Part shown: one piece after another, positions 18,203-29,400 of the stretch
Position numbering within the stretch: the first letter of the stretch is position 1
Layout of the letters: each line of letters starts with the position of its first letter
Assembly: GCA_903772945.1 (NCBI GenBank)
Contig: CAICTM010001083.1
Span: forward strand, 1 to 37,968
Reading direction: 5' to 3'
Length of the DNA: 37,968 nt
Source of the DNA: Seminavis robusta
Taxonomy: Eukaryota > Bacillariophyta > Bacillariophyceae > Naviculales > Naviculaceae
The notes under the pieces: generated by a model
What the model saw: only the letters and a program-made list of their open reading frames with translations
Databases searched by the model: none
What the model was told of the DNA's origin: nothing
Position numbers and translations under genes: made by a program

Positions 18203-20746
18203 ATGACCGATTCTACGGCAAAGGAACAAGCGATCAGCAGCACGAGTGTAATAACCACCGCCACAACAGGAGATTTGCTGTTGGGGAACCGTCATTTGAG
18301 TAGTGCTGCTCCTAGTGCTCCTAGTAGTACTAGTAGTGCTCCAAGCAGTCCAGGCAACAAGGGCGTGGTGAACAACAACAATGACATTTCTCGTCTGTTC
18401 CAAATGTGCAATGATGACAAGAATGAAGAGTCGTGGCAATTGTTGTTGGAATGGATGGAAGACATGCGTGCCTTTAAAAGCAAACTAAAGCGCTTGGTGA
18501 CGTATAAGGATCCCAAGAATGCCAAACGCACATTTTTGCATTTGGCAAGTGTCCATCAAGCTCCCATTGCCGTGGTGGAAGCCTTGTTGGAATTGGCCGA
18601 ACAGAATTACACATCGATTCGAATTGTAGAAGATGCCAATGGCGCCACGCCGTTGCATTTGGCGTGTCAATACGGCGTCAGTGCCAAACACATTCGATTA
18701 CTGGCCACCAACTTTACACTCACCATGGTCGATCGCATGGGTCGCACACCGCTCCATGTCGCCATGGAACATGCCAGTAACGACAAAGCCGCCGAGACGA
18801 TTCATTTTTTACTCGAACGCAATCCCACACAACAAAAACGAATTCTCAATCGTCAACACAAATCCGCACTCGCATGTTTGGCCAATGTCCGACTCCAACA
18901 TTTGCAACGCAATGTCACCAATGCGTTTGATGCTTATGTGGGGACCGTACAAGTCACTACGGAAACCAGTAGTCAATCGTATACCAAACAACTACTCCTC
19001 ACGAGTACATCCCAATCCAAAACAACCAACACCACTCCCACTACAACCAACACAAACACAACAAACTCTACACTATCCGAACAACAACAACAACAAGCCG
19101 ATCGAGACTTTTTTCCCATTCTCGGAGAATTGCCCGCGTTTGTGCAAGATCACGCGGCTTGGAATCCCACCGTCCAAACACTCGTCAATCAACGATTCTG
19201 TTCGTCCGATGTCACTTTTTTGTATGTTCTCCGATTGGTCTCACTGCTGGTTATTATTGTCAGTTTTCATATTTACTGGAAACACGGCAATGAATATTTT
19301 CCACAAAATCAAATTCCATTATTGCAGCAACAATGGTTTGTCGCCTTTGTATTTTTGGCAGCCAGTACCAGTGTCTTGTGTGCGACCGATTTGGGGATTC
19401 TTGCCGTGCGCATTTACAAGGCGGCGGCGTTTCGACAATGGCAACAACATCCCCTTGAAATTTCCAATCTCATGGTCATGTTGGCCGTACTCGTATTTGC
19501 CATTTTGGCACAAGGATATGAAATACAAGATCCCGAAACCTTTCAAGTATTGTCGATCGTGGCGGCATTTCTACTGGCATTGGCGTGGGCGGGCGTCTTG
19601 TCGTGTGTGCGACTCGTCTCCAAGGATTTTTCGACACTGGTCGATGGAGTACTGGCGACGGGACGCAAATTGTTTGCGTTTGCGGCGGCATTGACTATTG
19701 TGTTGGTGGCATTTGCGCAATTGTTTTATTTGACCACGCTCGAATTGGTCGTTACGACATCCACAATGACAACGTTTGACAGTGATACCAACAGGACCAC
19801 AACTACCACCGACACACAACGCGATGTCACGTGTCCCAGTGAATCTCCGTTTTGTACATCCTTTGGACAAGCACTGCTTACAATCTACACCATGGCCGTC
19901 GGAGAAGTCGATATGGCAGATGTTCCCGAAAACAACAACAATCACGTGTTCGTCACGATTCTCTACGTGTGTTTCATTTACATTGTCATTTTACTACTCG
20001 CCAATATACTGGCGTTTATCATTGGAAATGATATTTGGAGAAATGAACGGACGGAACAATTCTTTTGGGCCAATCGGATACGATTTTTGGCCGATATTGA
20101 AGCATTGACACGCGTTTGTTGCTGTTGTCGGACGTGTACGACCGACGACATTCTCGGCAAGAGTTGGCAGGCACTGTGGTCCATTTTTGACGATCATCGA
20201 CTCGGAGCATTGTCGCCGTCGTTTTGGTTCATGATGATTTTACGCGTCAATGTCATGGTCGTCATGATTGTCTGGATTGTTGTGGGAGTACTAACGTTGG
20301 GATATGTCTGGCCACCGCAAGTGCGACAAGCGCTGTTTTGGGCGCCGATCACTACAACAACTACAGCAACAACGACAACAGCAGGTGTGCCCACCGCCGA
20401 AATGGGCAAGATTTGGACGCCAGCAACTCATAGCGGCGACTTTGCCGCGGCATCGGATGTGCATGCCGTCCAGAAGAATGTGCAGAGGCTCGAAGCCAAA
20501 ATGGACCATCTCGAACACAAGTTGGATCGGGTCTTGTCCATGCTCGAGCGAGATGTCTTTCACGATGAAAGCTCCGTTTTCATGGTGCGAGGAGGATCGG
20601 ACCATGCACCGCATCATCATCATCCGCCGTACCCTCGACGGGGATCCATGGGAGGGTATTCCTTGGCATCGATCGAGGAGCCGGGGGGTTCTCCGTATCC
20701 ACGACGGGGATCGATTGGTGCATCCATTGGATATTCCATGTCATGA
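18203..20746 (+). CDS. Ankyrin-repeat TRP-like cation channel
   Basis: The protein is 847 aa from ATG 18203. Residues 1-60 are Ser/Thr/Asn-rich. About 105-225 hold ankyrin repeats, two with the classic core (NGATPLHLACQYG at 146-158 and GRTPLHVAM at 180-188). After an Asn/Thr/Gln-rich linker, six membrane segments follow in the order of an Ion_trans domain: around 345-365, 375-395, 412-435, 445-470, 485-510 and 585-615. Between the last two, SFGQALLTIYTMAVGEVD (553-570) has the re-entrant pore form of TRPV/TRPA-type channels. A further hydrophobic helix lies near 675-705 and a coiled coil near 755-790 (VQRLEAKMDHLEHKLDRVLS), a likely tetramer zipper. The tail has a His run and two copies of YPRRGS(M/I)G, which look like basophilic kinase sites. 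It probably conducts Ca2+ or mixed cations at a membrane. The substrate and stimulus cannot be read from sequence. Confidence 0.85.
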   Translation: MTDSTAKEQAISSTSVITTATTGDLLLGNRHLSSAAPSAPSSTSSAPSSPGNKGVVNNNNDISRLFQMCNDDKNEESWQLLLEWMEDMRAFKSKLKRLVTYKDPKNAKRTFLHLASVHQAPIAVVEALLELAEQNYTSIRIVEDANGATPLHLACQYGVSAKHIRLLATNFTLTMVDRMGRTPLHVAMEHASNDKAAETIHFLLERNPTQQKRILNRQHKSALACLANVRLQHLQRNVTNAFDAYVGTVQVTTETSSQSYTKQLLLTSTSQSKTTNTTPTTTNTNTTNSTLSEQQQQQADRDFFPILGELPAFVQDHAAWNPTVQTLVNQRFCSSDVTFLYVLRLVSLLVIIVSFHIYWKHGNEYFPQNQIPLLQQQWFVAFVFLAASTSVLCATDLGILAVRIYKAAAFRQWQQHPLEISNLMVMLAVLVFAILAQGYEIQDPETFQVLSIVAAFLLALAWAGVLSCVRLVSKDFSTLVDGVLATGRKLFAFAAALTIVLVAFAQLFYLTTLELVVTTSTMTTFDSDTNRTTTTTDTQRDVTCPSESPFCTSFGQALLTIYTMAVGEVDMADVPENNNNHVFVTILYVCFIYIVILLLANILAFIIGNDIWRNERTEQFFWANRIRFLADIEALTRVCCCCRTCTTDDILGKSWQALWSIFDDHRLGALSPSFWFMMILRVNVMVVMIVWIVVGVLTLGYVWPPQVRQALFWAPITTTTTATTTTAGVPTAEMGKIWTPATHSGDFAAASDVHAVQKNVQRLEAKMDHLEHKLDRVLSMLERDVFHDESSVFMVRGGSDHAPHHHHPPYPRRGSMGGYSLASIEEPGGSPYPRRGSIGASIGYSMS

Positions 20747-20935
20747 TCAGCCACAGGACATGCATGCATTTGACGTTTCTGCGACCGACTCGACAATGCA
20801 GCCATTTCCTGTCGCTGTTTGCGTTGGATCTTCTCTTCCCGTGCCATTCACGCATCGCACACAACCCAAGCGAGTCACTTGCCTCGTCCACATTCTGGTA
20901 CTTGGATGCATTCGCACACTTCTCCGCCGCACTAT

Positions 20936-21373
20936 ACGACTTTTTGGGGAGCAACCGAGCGTGGCTCGGTGGATGGTGAAGCAAGCAGGATTAACCATTC
21001 TAGGTGGATCACTCACTCACAGCTCGCTCTACAGTATTCAAGACATCATGCTGAGCTGCAGCGTGGATTTTTAAAATTAAGTAAGCGGTCTTTTATTGGG
21101 ATCTGTCTTAGCCTTACCCAAAGTAGTAGTCACTCAGCACCCTAAACGTGTTTGCTTGTCAAGGAACGATGGCTCTTCCGTTGCCCCTCGCTCTGGTTTG
21201 CTGGCCAACTCAGAAGCAAGCCAGGACTATGAAATGCACTTGCGGTATGTATGGTACCTGGTACATGTTGGGGATATACATCCACCTGATTCCGCCACCG
21301 TAGTTTGCAATCGGGCTACTGGTACCTGGTACAGTAGTAGAGTCTAGGAGCTGCAAATTAATTGTGTCAACCA
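20936..21373. repeat. Direct repeat, copy A (partner 21661-22092)
   Basis: Shared blocks in the same order are ACCGAGCGTGG(C/T)TCGGT, AAGCAAGCAGGA, GATCACTCACTC, GTCTTTTATTGGGA, AGCCTTACCC, CTCTGGTTTGCTG(G/A)CCAACTC, GCAAGCCAGGACTATGA and TGTCAACC. No gene is recognised in either copy; both lie between the 3' ends of the channel and hydrolase genes. Confidence 0.8.
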
Positions 21374-21407
21374 ATTTAAGGGCATGATGAAAGACTTAGA
21401 GACACAA

Positions 21408-21615
21408 ATGAGTTCGAAATCCAGGGATGAGTTCGAAATCCAAGGATGAGTTCCAAACCCTGCAATGAGTTTGAAATACTGCAATGAGTTTGAAATACTG
21501 CAATGAGCTCGAAATACTGCAATGAGCTCGAAATCCTGCAATGAGCTCGAAATCCTGCAATGAGTTCGAAATACTGCAATGAGTTGAAACCCTGCAATGA
21601 GTTCGAAATCCAGCA
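21408..21615. repeat. 19-bp minisatellite, 11 units
   Basis: Eleven units of ATGAGTTCGAAATCCTGCA and variants fill 208 bp; ten are 19 bp and one (ATGAGTTGAAACCCTGCA) is 18 bp. It sits between the two copies of the 430-bp direct repeat. Confidence 0.93.
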
Positions 21616-21660
21616 ATTTTTATTTCAAAAAAGGAAGCTCGGAAGAGCCCAGTACACTGC

Positions 21661-22092
21661 ACGACTTTGAGGAAGCGACCGAGCGTGGTTCGGTAGATTG
21701 CAAAGCAAGCAGGAATAGCCAATCTGGGCCGATCACTCACTCCTCTACAGAGCATGTTCTACTCCTGACGTAGTCATTCCGCGGCCAATGAGTTGCAGTA
21801 TGGATTATATTTATGGGCAGTCTTTTATTGGGAATCGAATCAGTCTCAGCCTTACCCGCGGTAGTCAGTCACTCAGCAGTAGCCTACATACACGAGTTTG
21901 TTTGTAATGGACGGCGGCTTACAGTATCGGTTGTCCCTCCTCCTCTGGTTTGCTGACCAACTCAGAATTCAGCAAGCCAGGACTATGATATGCATTTGTC
22001 GGTTTGTATCGTTTGTGTTGGGGAAAATCGTCCACCTGACTACCGGTAGTTTGCAAGCGGTAATTGCGAGGAGTTGCATTGCTGTCAACCGG
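21661..22092. repeat. Direct repeat, copy B (partner 20936-21373)
   Basis: This is collinear with copy A over about 430 bp, with small indels. The interval between copies is only about 290 bp and is largely the 19-bp minisatellite. A retroelement LTR origin is possible, but no internal retroviral-type genes or flanking duplication were found. Confidence 0.8.
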
Positions 22093-22323
22093 GCTCGTTG
22101 TGTTGCAGAATAGATGATCATTTTGCTATCATCACTTCGACAACCCTTCTTTGTAGTACGTCGATCGTGTTCCGGGAAGGCCCCACTATTGCAGAAACCT
22201 TTTTTGACGGCGTAGGAGATGACGGTAGCACAGTTAGTTTTGAGAGGCACATTGGAAGCATGATAGCTTACCCGATCCATGCGGCTGCAAACATCTTCAC
22301 GCACGCATGCTCTTTGAAGCCAC

Positions 22324-23988
22324 TTACCGCCGCTCTTGGCCGTATACTTGCAAGGCTGCCTGGTAAAATTCCAAGGATACTCGATCGGCCCAACTATCGA
22401 GCATCCATCCTCCATTGAACGGATCCGGCACAATGGCGGGCAACAGACTGGGCAGTATATAGTTGGTAGCCCCTGCCGACGTGTCCAAAAAGGGACAATG
22501 AGTGCCCGTCATGGTAACGGCCAACATTCCGTGTTTGGAATCGGCCGCCATTTGTGCATACGTGCGTCCTCCGTGTTGTGGATACGGTGACGGTTCGTAG
22601 AGATTGTGTATATTGCAACAGGGATCGTCAATGCTGTTGACGACCAGTTTGGGTGTGGTGATGAAATGGACATTGTTGACGGGATTCTCTCCATGATAGT
22701 AGGCCGTGGCATTGGGATACCCCGCAAACGGTGCTGCCGCATTGAGAAACTCTTGCAAGTTGGTGGCCGAAAGTGCCTCGTTGACGGCATGATTGTTGAA
22801 TTGTCGTAGTACGTCTTCATTTTGTCGTACAAAATGATCCTTGACCGATTCGGTCAAGATTGGATTGTAGGGGAATTTGAACCGTTCCGGCAAGAATACC
22901 TTGCTGATATCATATCCCGGTACAATGGACGCCGATGCCACAAACGACGGTGCGCTATGGCCTTGCAGTCGTCGTCGATCAAATTCTGCCAACGCCGACA
23001 CCACCAGGGCCGTTCCGGAACTAACCCCATGCAGAAACATGGGGGTATGCGGTGCCGCATAATGCCGCGTAATATGCCAATAGACCTGTTCCAATTCATC
23101 GACATCGCCAAACAAATTCCAACGGGGTGCCCGCAATGGTTGATGGGGAGTATGACCGCGTCGTTGGACCACAATGGATCGAAAGCCGGCTCCAAACGCT
23201 CGTCGGACCAACATGGTTCCGGGCATGTCCTGACTCTCACAGCGCAATCCCGGTGACAGGAAAATGATGGGGGATCCATTGTCAAATCCTGGATAACTGT
23301 CATTGCTACTGTCGGAAGTAGTATCAGTAGTAGTATCAAATGGTGGAAAGACATCGAGTGTAATGGTCTCATTGAGGAATGCCGGTCGGTGGTCACACTT
23401 GCTACTACTAACCGTGGCGGTTGTTGATTTGTCGAGACACGCCGTGACTTGTAGTGGAATGCGTTGATAGGGAATTCCCTCTTGCCGATGAATCTCATTC
23501 TGAATAAGCCACGGAAGGAATTGCAAATGTCGATTGGCAAACAAAAGGGGCGGTTTGGGACCGCGGAGGAGACTGGGCATGAGATCCATGACTTGTTGGA
23601 CTTGTGGGTCCGTGCCGTGAATCAAGTCAAAGAGTCCCGAAAAATGACTCCCCGTGTTGCGGTAGAGCTGGACGTTCCATCGTTTGCCACGCAAGTGGAC
23701 CATGGTACTCAACGGAGACAGCAAGTAGGAGAGCGCCAAGAGAAAGAGGATGGATTTCATGGGGAGACTCATTTCTTCATTATTTTCAGTATTGGAAGTA
23801 CATGTCGTAGTAGTAGTTGTAGTACATGAAGTAGGTCTCCTTCTCATCTTGCTCAGGGGCAGAGTCAACACATACGTAATCCAACCACCAATCTTGTACA
23901 CCAGAAACCCCACAACGGAGAACAAAGGGATCATCCCCACGCAGTCATCAAACGTCAACACACCATGACCCATGCTGCTATCTACCAT
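22324..23988 (-). CDS. Alpha/beta hydrolase, ABHD1/3-YheT-like
   Basis: The protein is 554 aa from ATG 23988. Two N-terminal hydrophobic segments (about 20-45 and 78-98) would anchor it in a membrane. The hydrolase core begins around residue 240 with GSPIIFLSPGL, followed by RSIVVQRRGHTPHQPLR. The nucleophile elbow is G-V-S-S-G at 321-325 with Ser323. Acid candidates are Asp454/Asp455 in NSIDDPCCN, and the His is 497 in GTHCPFL, in the order Ser-Asp-His usual for the superfamily. The RxxG strand and the DDP motif fit the YheT/EMB8/ABHD1-3 branch (esterase or phospholipase activity), although GVSSG replaces the usual GxSLGG. The insert with TTTDTTSDSSNDS (about 220-235) is low complexity. The exact substrate is unknown. 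Confidence 0.83.
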   Translation of the reverse strand: MVDSSMGHGVLTFDDCVGMIPLFSVVGFLVYKIGGWITYVLTLPLSKMRRRPTSCTTTTTTTCTSNTENNEEMSLPMKSILFLLALSYLLSPLSTMVHLRGKRWNVQLYRNTGSHFSGLFDLIHGTDPQVQQVMDLMPSLLRGPKPPLLFANRHLQFLPWLIQNEIHRQEGIPYQRIPLQVTACLDKSTTATVSSSKCDHRPAFLNETITLDVFPPFDTTTDTTSDSSNDSYPGFDNGSPIIFLSPGLRCESQDMPGTMLVRRAFGAGFRSIVVQRRGHTPHQPLRAPRWNLFGDVDELEQVYWHITRHYAAPHTPMFLHGVSSGTALVVSALAEFDRRRLQGHSAPSFVASASIVPGYDISKVFLPERFKFPYNPILTESVKDHFVRQNEDVLRQFNNHAVNEALSATNLQEFLNAAAPFAGYPNATAYYHGENPVNNVHFITTPKLVVNSIDDPCCNIHNLYEPSPYPQHGGRTYAQMAADSKHGMLAVTMTGTHCPFLDTSAGATNYILPSLLPAIVPDPFNGGWMLDSWADRVSLEFYQAALQVYGQERR

Positions 23989-25104
23989 TCAGATTCGCTA
24001 GCTAGAGAGAGTTGATGACAGATTACTGTGGCTGGTGGCGAATGCACTACAATTGAATAGAAGAACGGAATCGAGTCTGATGTTGGTACGTTCAGGCGAG
24101 AGCTGAGCAGAATATTGGGGTGGTTGGTCCATCATCAATCGAGGAACTGGGAGCATGCAATGCATCCAGCAGCTGTTGCGTGAATGATACCGGCCGGTAC
24201 ACATAATAATAATAATGCATTTACGTTGAGCGAAAATTAATGTCACTGGTCTTTGGCTGTTCCGCTTGTTGGACACTTGATGACCTGTCCTTAAGTCATA
24301 ATTTGCTGCCATGTCCAGCAACAGAAACGAAATCTTATGTACCGGTACAGCTACCCTGAGGAGAACTCAACTACTCTTTAGTGTTGGCACATTTATTTGG
24401 CACAGGATTCCTGCCCTCTACCAGGTACTCGAGTAGCTAGCACTAGCTACACTCCAGAGCCATCGCACCGGCTATTAGTAACTCCATTGCGACCTTTAGA
24501 GATAGCTAACCAGGGCGCTTTTCACTTCCCACGGGAGCGATGGTCCCAGTTTCTCCCTCGCTCGCGAAAAGCACCACCAGAGCCCCGAAGCTGCCATTGA
24601 TTTAAAAGCGGCATTTCTGTGGAAATTCAAAGGCACCAGTGGCCTAATTTGGCCGCGGAGCGAGATGGAATATTGATCCCGGTTTTACGGATTCACCAGC
24701 ATTCTTTTCAATGTTCCGATACCCTAGCTAGCTAGCCAGCCAGCCAGCAACACTTCTTTCCACACACCATCCAGTCTTCCCAAGAAGGGGCAGGCACTGT
24801 GCCACAGTGGAGCACATACTGCAATCTGGCAAGAAGCGCTACTAGATACATCTGGCCGTCATTGGGCCGGGAGCTGTAGTACTACCGTGCGGATACCTCA
24901 GTGGCTGGAATTGCTTGGCAAGAAGGTAAAAATTTAGCTAGAACAGCTCCGGTGTGACTAATATGAGAAAAGAATCCCACGTCTCCTCAGATTTCATGTT
25001 ATGAGGACGAGTGTTCTTCCAAAGCCCTCCTTGAAGGAGAAATTTAAAACGATAGGGTCGTTGCTGGAGACAGCATCTAGCTAGTACTAGCGAAACTATG
25101 ATAG
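23989..25104. other. 1.1-kb intergenic stretch, no gene seen
   Basis: No convincing reading frame is present. It has a CAGC/TAGC-type simple repeat near 24722-24750 (TAGCTAGCTAGCCAGCCAGC), GTACCGGTAC near 24340 and an ATAATAATAAT run near 24205. It separates the hydrolase promoter from the second LRR relic. Confidence 0.4.
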
Positions 25105-25955
25105 CTAGTCTCCGTGGCAAGAACGTCCACAACCAGCCACAGTGTAGATTAGTACAGTCAAATGACAAACCAGCAACCTCCTCCTCCTCAAATGGGAATC
25201 CATCAGGTCCAACGCAGGTGCCATTTTAAAAAGGAAGCAGAAATTCAAAGGAGGAACAAACCCAGACAGCCAAGGATGCCCCTCCAAACATATGGCGTGG
25301 ACAGACTGCTGTGGAAAAGATAATTCTTCAGGCACTATGCCAGGCAGTGAGTTGTTGGCAAGAGTCATCGGCGGTCCCAAAGATTCGAGCTCTCCAAATT
25401 CCCATGGAATCTGCCCAGAGAATTGGCCTTCCAATGCCTTCAGCTGCCCAGCCAATCTGAGGACTTGAAATGGTTCCTTCCAGTTGCTCCGCCCTTTATT
25501 AAGGACAATGAGGTCAACAAATAAAGCTCTACTGGTAGGGTGCCCACAAGCCCATTTTTGTCCAACCAAAGATGTTCATAGAGGCCATCATTGCCACAGG
25601 GTGTTGTGCCTAGCATACTAGGTTCCAATGTTGCCAGCCCAAATCGCTGCCTTTTCCTATCCTCTGTGTAGTAAGGCCCGTATTCTGGGTCCTCATGTGG
25701 CCATTGGGAAGCTCTGGATTGAGGTGAATCTGGGTCTTTCAAGGCTCCAAGGCTTTCTTCTTCTCCGTCAAACAAGGAAGGGATATATCCCTCGGCAGAG
25801 GTGGGGGCTGCTGTCACTTGACTAGGTGGAAATGGTGAAGTTGTAGCAACTGTATTGGATTCTGTTCTTTTGACAAGAGCAGCAAGCAGAATGGCTACAG
25901 CAGACTTGACTGTGGGAAATACCCGGCCCTTAGCTCGTGGGTCGTCCTCAAGCAC
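25105..25955 (-). pseudogene. Second LRR receptor-like relic
   Basis: From about 25955: a hydrophobic segment SAVAILLAALVKRT, which could be a membrane anchor, then a Pro/Ser/Thr stretch. Next comes SPQSRASQWPHEDPEYGPYY followed by RQRFGLATLEPSM, a block typical of diatom LRR receptor-like proteins just before the LRRs. LRR sequence begins LDKNGLVGTLPVELYLLTSL, shifts frame near 25495, and continues as GQIPWEFGELESLGPPMTLA and NNSLPGIVPEEL to a VPPLNFCFLF end. The N-cap cysteines and most LRRs are absent, so it is a truncated, frameshifted remnant. The 3' limit is uncertain (coding character fades near 25200). Confidence 0.6.
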
Positions 25956-26040
25956 ATCTGGTCTGAATCTGTTATTAGACGTTCAGTTTTTTTTTGTTTT
26001 TGTTCTTTTGACAAGAGCAGCAAGCAGAATGGCTACAGCA
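25863..26040. repeat. 40-bp perfect direct repeat
   Basis: Bases 25863-25902 and 26001-26040 are identical; both start TGTTCTTTTGACAAGAGCAG. The first copy encodes the hydrophobic segment of the LRR relic. The spacer is 98 bp and includes a run of T. Confidence 0.92.
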
Positions 26041-26406
26041 GGAACAAGGAGAATGCGCCCCATGAGACACAACTGCCAGATTTGTTTGTGGTCTTTTCTT
26101 CCGATTGGGTTTGTGGTACCGGTACCGGTGCCGTACCGTATGATGACGTAGTAGTGGTACCTTCCAGTATAAGTGCACCTTTCTGAAAAGATTTAAAAGG
26201 ATTTCTAATGATGGTCATGAAAAGCTGCGAGCGCGTGTGCCAAAAGATTACAGCACCTCGAAATCTTCAACTCTTCAACTTCCCGAACACACACCCAATA
26301 TCCAACCCGCCAACCTTCCATAACATCATGCGATAGAGAATAGAGCCATCAGGAAGTAGGGAGAGAGGGTCCACATCAAGCGAAAGGGAGAGAGAGCCTC
26401 CAGACA

Positions 26407-29400
26407 ATGGCGGAATCCCAGAGTGCTCCTTCAACAGTCGGCAACAGCCACATTGCCGTTGGTGACAACCCCACGGAAGGCAAGAAATGGAGCAAGGATA
26501 TTAGTTCGCACACACACGCTCGGCCAACACCTCTTATGGATCATTTCGTCGACACAGATCCTTCGGATTTTGCCCGCAACGAGACGGACAACGTGTCGGT
26601 CCTCTCGACGCTGACCGAAGCCGCGGAGGCTTCAAATCCATCCTCGTCCAGTCGCTCAGGATCCATTATAGACCAAAGCGGGCGGTCTTCGGCCCGCTTT
26701 ATCAAACCCCATGCCGGCAGCGACCGGCAATCTCTGACGCGAGCCGAAAGCTTGCTGACCATCAATACATTACGGTTTGACGAAAAGGCATTGTACGGAC
26801 GTGAATCGGAAATCCAAGTCTTGACAGATGCCTTTGACAATGCCAAGGGAGCTACTGTGGCACGTCAATGGATCCTCCTCATGGGAAGTGCAGGCGTGGG
26901 GAAAAGTGCTCTGGCGTTCCATGCCTTGAAACCCATTGCTACGAGAGAAGCGGCATTGTTCTTTTCGGGAAAGTTTGATCAGGCATCATCCAACGAAGAA
27001 CCCTACGCTGCCTTTACCATGATTTGTCGCCAACTTTGTGACGCCTTGTTGGCGCACAAGGAGGACGAGTGGGCAGCCGGCAACAAGTGGACGTTTACGT
27101 TTGAAGAGGTCCAATCGCGCCTCAAGCAAGAACTGGAAGAGGAAGTTCTGCAGGTACTCACTACAGTGTTTCCGGATCTATTGCAGCTTGTGGGAACTGA
27201 TGAATCTTCGTATTTGACCAGTTCCAACATGGGTTATTTGGAGGCAAAGCATCGATTCAATTACGCCTTTCGACGACTGATACGAGTCTTGACACACTTT
27301 GGAAGAGTTGTCTTGGTCATTGACGATATTCAATGGGCAGACGCTGCGTCCTTGCATTTGATCCAGTCCCTCCTCACCGATCATCCCAATTGTGTTGGCG
27401 AAGAGCAAGGGTTGCTGGTAGTGGCAACTGTCAGATCCGACGAAGTGAATGAGACGCATCCGCTCACTGTGACACTCCGGGAACTGGAGAGCATGGTGCA
27501 ACAGCAACAACCTACGGAAAAAAAGGATGAGCAATCGTTCAAAATTCATCGACTCGAGATTGGCAACTTGGAGTTGGACCAAGTTAACCAAATGTTGATG
27601 GATTTGCTCAGTAAGAATTCACCTTCCGAGACGATGTCCTTGGCGGAGTGTGTCCATCGCAAGACTCAAGGAAACGTCTTTTATGTCAAGCAGTTCTTGA
27701 AATCGTTGGCAAGCGACCATTCTGGCACGCCTCTGTTGGTCTTTCAAATGGGAAAGCTGTCATGGCAATGGGACGTGGACGAGATACAGGTGCGAGAATC
27801 GGCGACCAAAAACGTGGTCCAAGTGATCCAGTCAAAGTTGCAACACTTGCCCGAGGGCATTCGATTGTTGCTTCCCGTCATTGCATTACTAGGAGCTTCC
27901 TTTGAGTACTCTGTCTTGGAACGAGTCTTGGACGAATTCAATGGTATACTGTTCGAAAAGAGGCAGGACAAAGATGAAGAGCAGGAGAAAGCATATGCTC
28001 CCGACGATTTTATCAAGACCTGCGTCCACGAGGGGTTGCTAGTTCACAATAAACGACAAAGCTTGCTCAAATGGGAACATGACAAGGTGCAAGAGGCTGC
28101 GCTAACCTTGACACCAGACGAGGAATTGACGCAGCTTCGGTACAAGCTAGGAGACTTTCTCATAACCGAGTTTGACCAGAAGGAGCTTGAGGCGCACATT
28201 TTCGTGCTAGTCAATTTGCTGGACGAAGATACCTCTCGAATTCCAAAAAACAATCCACAGCGCCTTCGACTGGCCGACATGAACTTGACCGCAGGGAACA
28301 AGGCAATGCAAGGAGCCGCCTTTCAGAGCGCAGCGACGTATTTGACCCGAGGTATTCAGCTCTTGCCAGAAGGGCACTGGGAGTCAAACTACCAATTGAG
28401 TCTCGATTTATTCTCGTCTTCCGCGGAAGCACATCACTGTTCTGGAAACAGACTGGAAACCAAGAAGTGCTGTAACGCTGTGATTGCACAAGATCGGCCC
28501 ATCCTCGAGAAGGAAAGAGCTTACACAGTGTTGCTAGATGCCATCAACGACGAAGGCAACACTTTGCTTGCTCAAGAAAAGTGCGTGGAGGTGCTAGCGC
28601 TGCTGGGTTGCAAATTTCCAAAGTATGCCCGCACCATGTACACCATTGGGGGGATCTTCAAGACTGAAGTGTCTGTCCGGGCTTTGGTGAAGAAGATTCC
28701 TACATTGCCTGTCATGACGGATCCTGCCAAGCAATGGGCGATGCGTCTCCTAGACCGGTGTGCAACCTACGCGTTCCAGAACAAATCGGATCTCCTCACT
28801 TTGATCATATTGCGACAGCTCAAGTACACGCTGAAGTATGGCTACGCCGACTATTCACCACCGGCACTTTGTACAGTTGGATTGTTGTTGGCAGCTGCGC
28901 TGAACGACCTGGAGGGGTCGAAACAATTTGGCGAGCTAGGATTGAATCTTTATGACAAGAACAAAGACGTAGGTTCGACCAAAGAGATCTCTCCAGTTGG
29001 CAAGTCCCGAACACTCTTTTGTGCTGCGGCATTTTGCCTCCACTGGCAAGAACCGACAACTCACTTGAGGAAAATGCTCGTGGACGGATACAATGTGGGG
29101 CTGCGAAGCGGTGACGTGGAGAGCGCCATGTGGAGCATTTTCTCATATCTAGATTTTGGATTCTACAATGGTCTTCCTCTCGCCATGATCGAGAAAGACT
29201 GCGCAGTGTATACGCAGCAAATGAACGAGCTAGGACAGTCCAAACATGCGATTTACCTGCGTTGCCTCTGGCAGGTAAGTCCAGGAAGTAGCTTAGCTAA
29301 ACACGCCCATCAGATATCAGAAAGCCCGGCATGCCGCTTACATAGTGCGTTTTCCTGCATCTCCCAGCTCGTGTTGAATCTGCTTGGTAAGGAGGACAAC

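Noticed and set aside
18633..19694. 353-codon plus-strand frame inside the channel gene
   Set aside because: A shadow of the TRP-like gene in another frame; composition is Pro/His/Asn-rich with no domain, while the main frame has a complete channel architecture.
21344..21755. Long minus-strand open frames rich in FELIA/QDFELI repeats
   Set aside because: They are translations of the 19-bp minisatellite; the repeating peptide follows from the DNA repeat and has no start or domain context.
22854..23540. 228-codon minus-strand frame
   Set aside because: Overlaps the alpha/beta hydrolase in another frame; the hydrolase has all catalytic motifs in the main frame.
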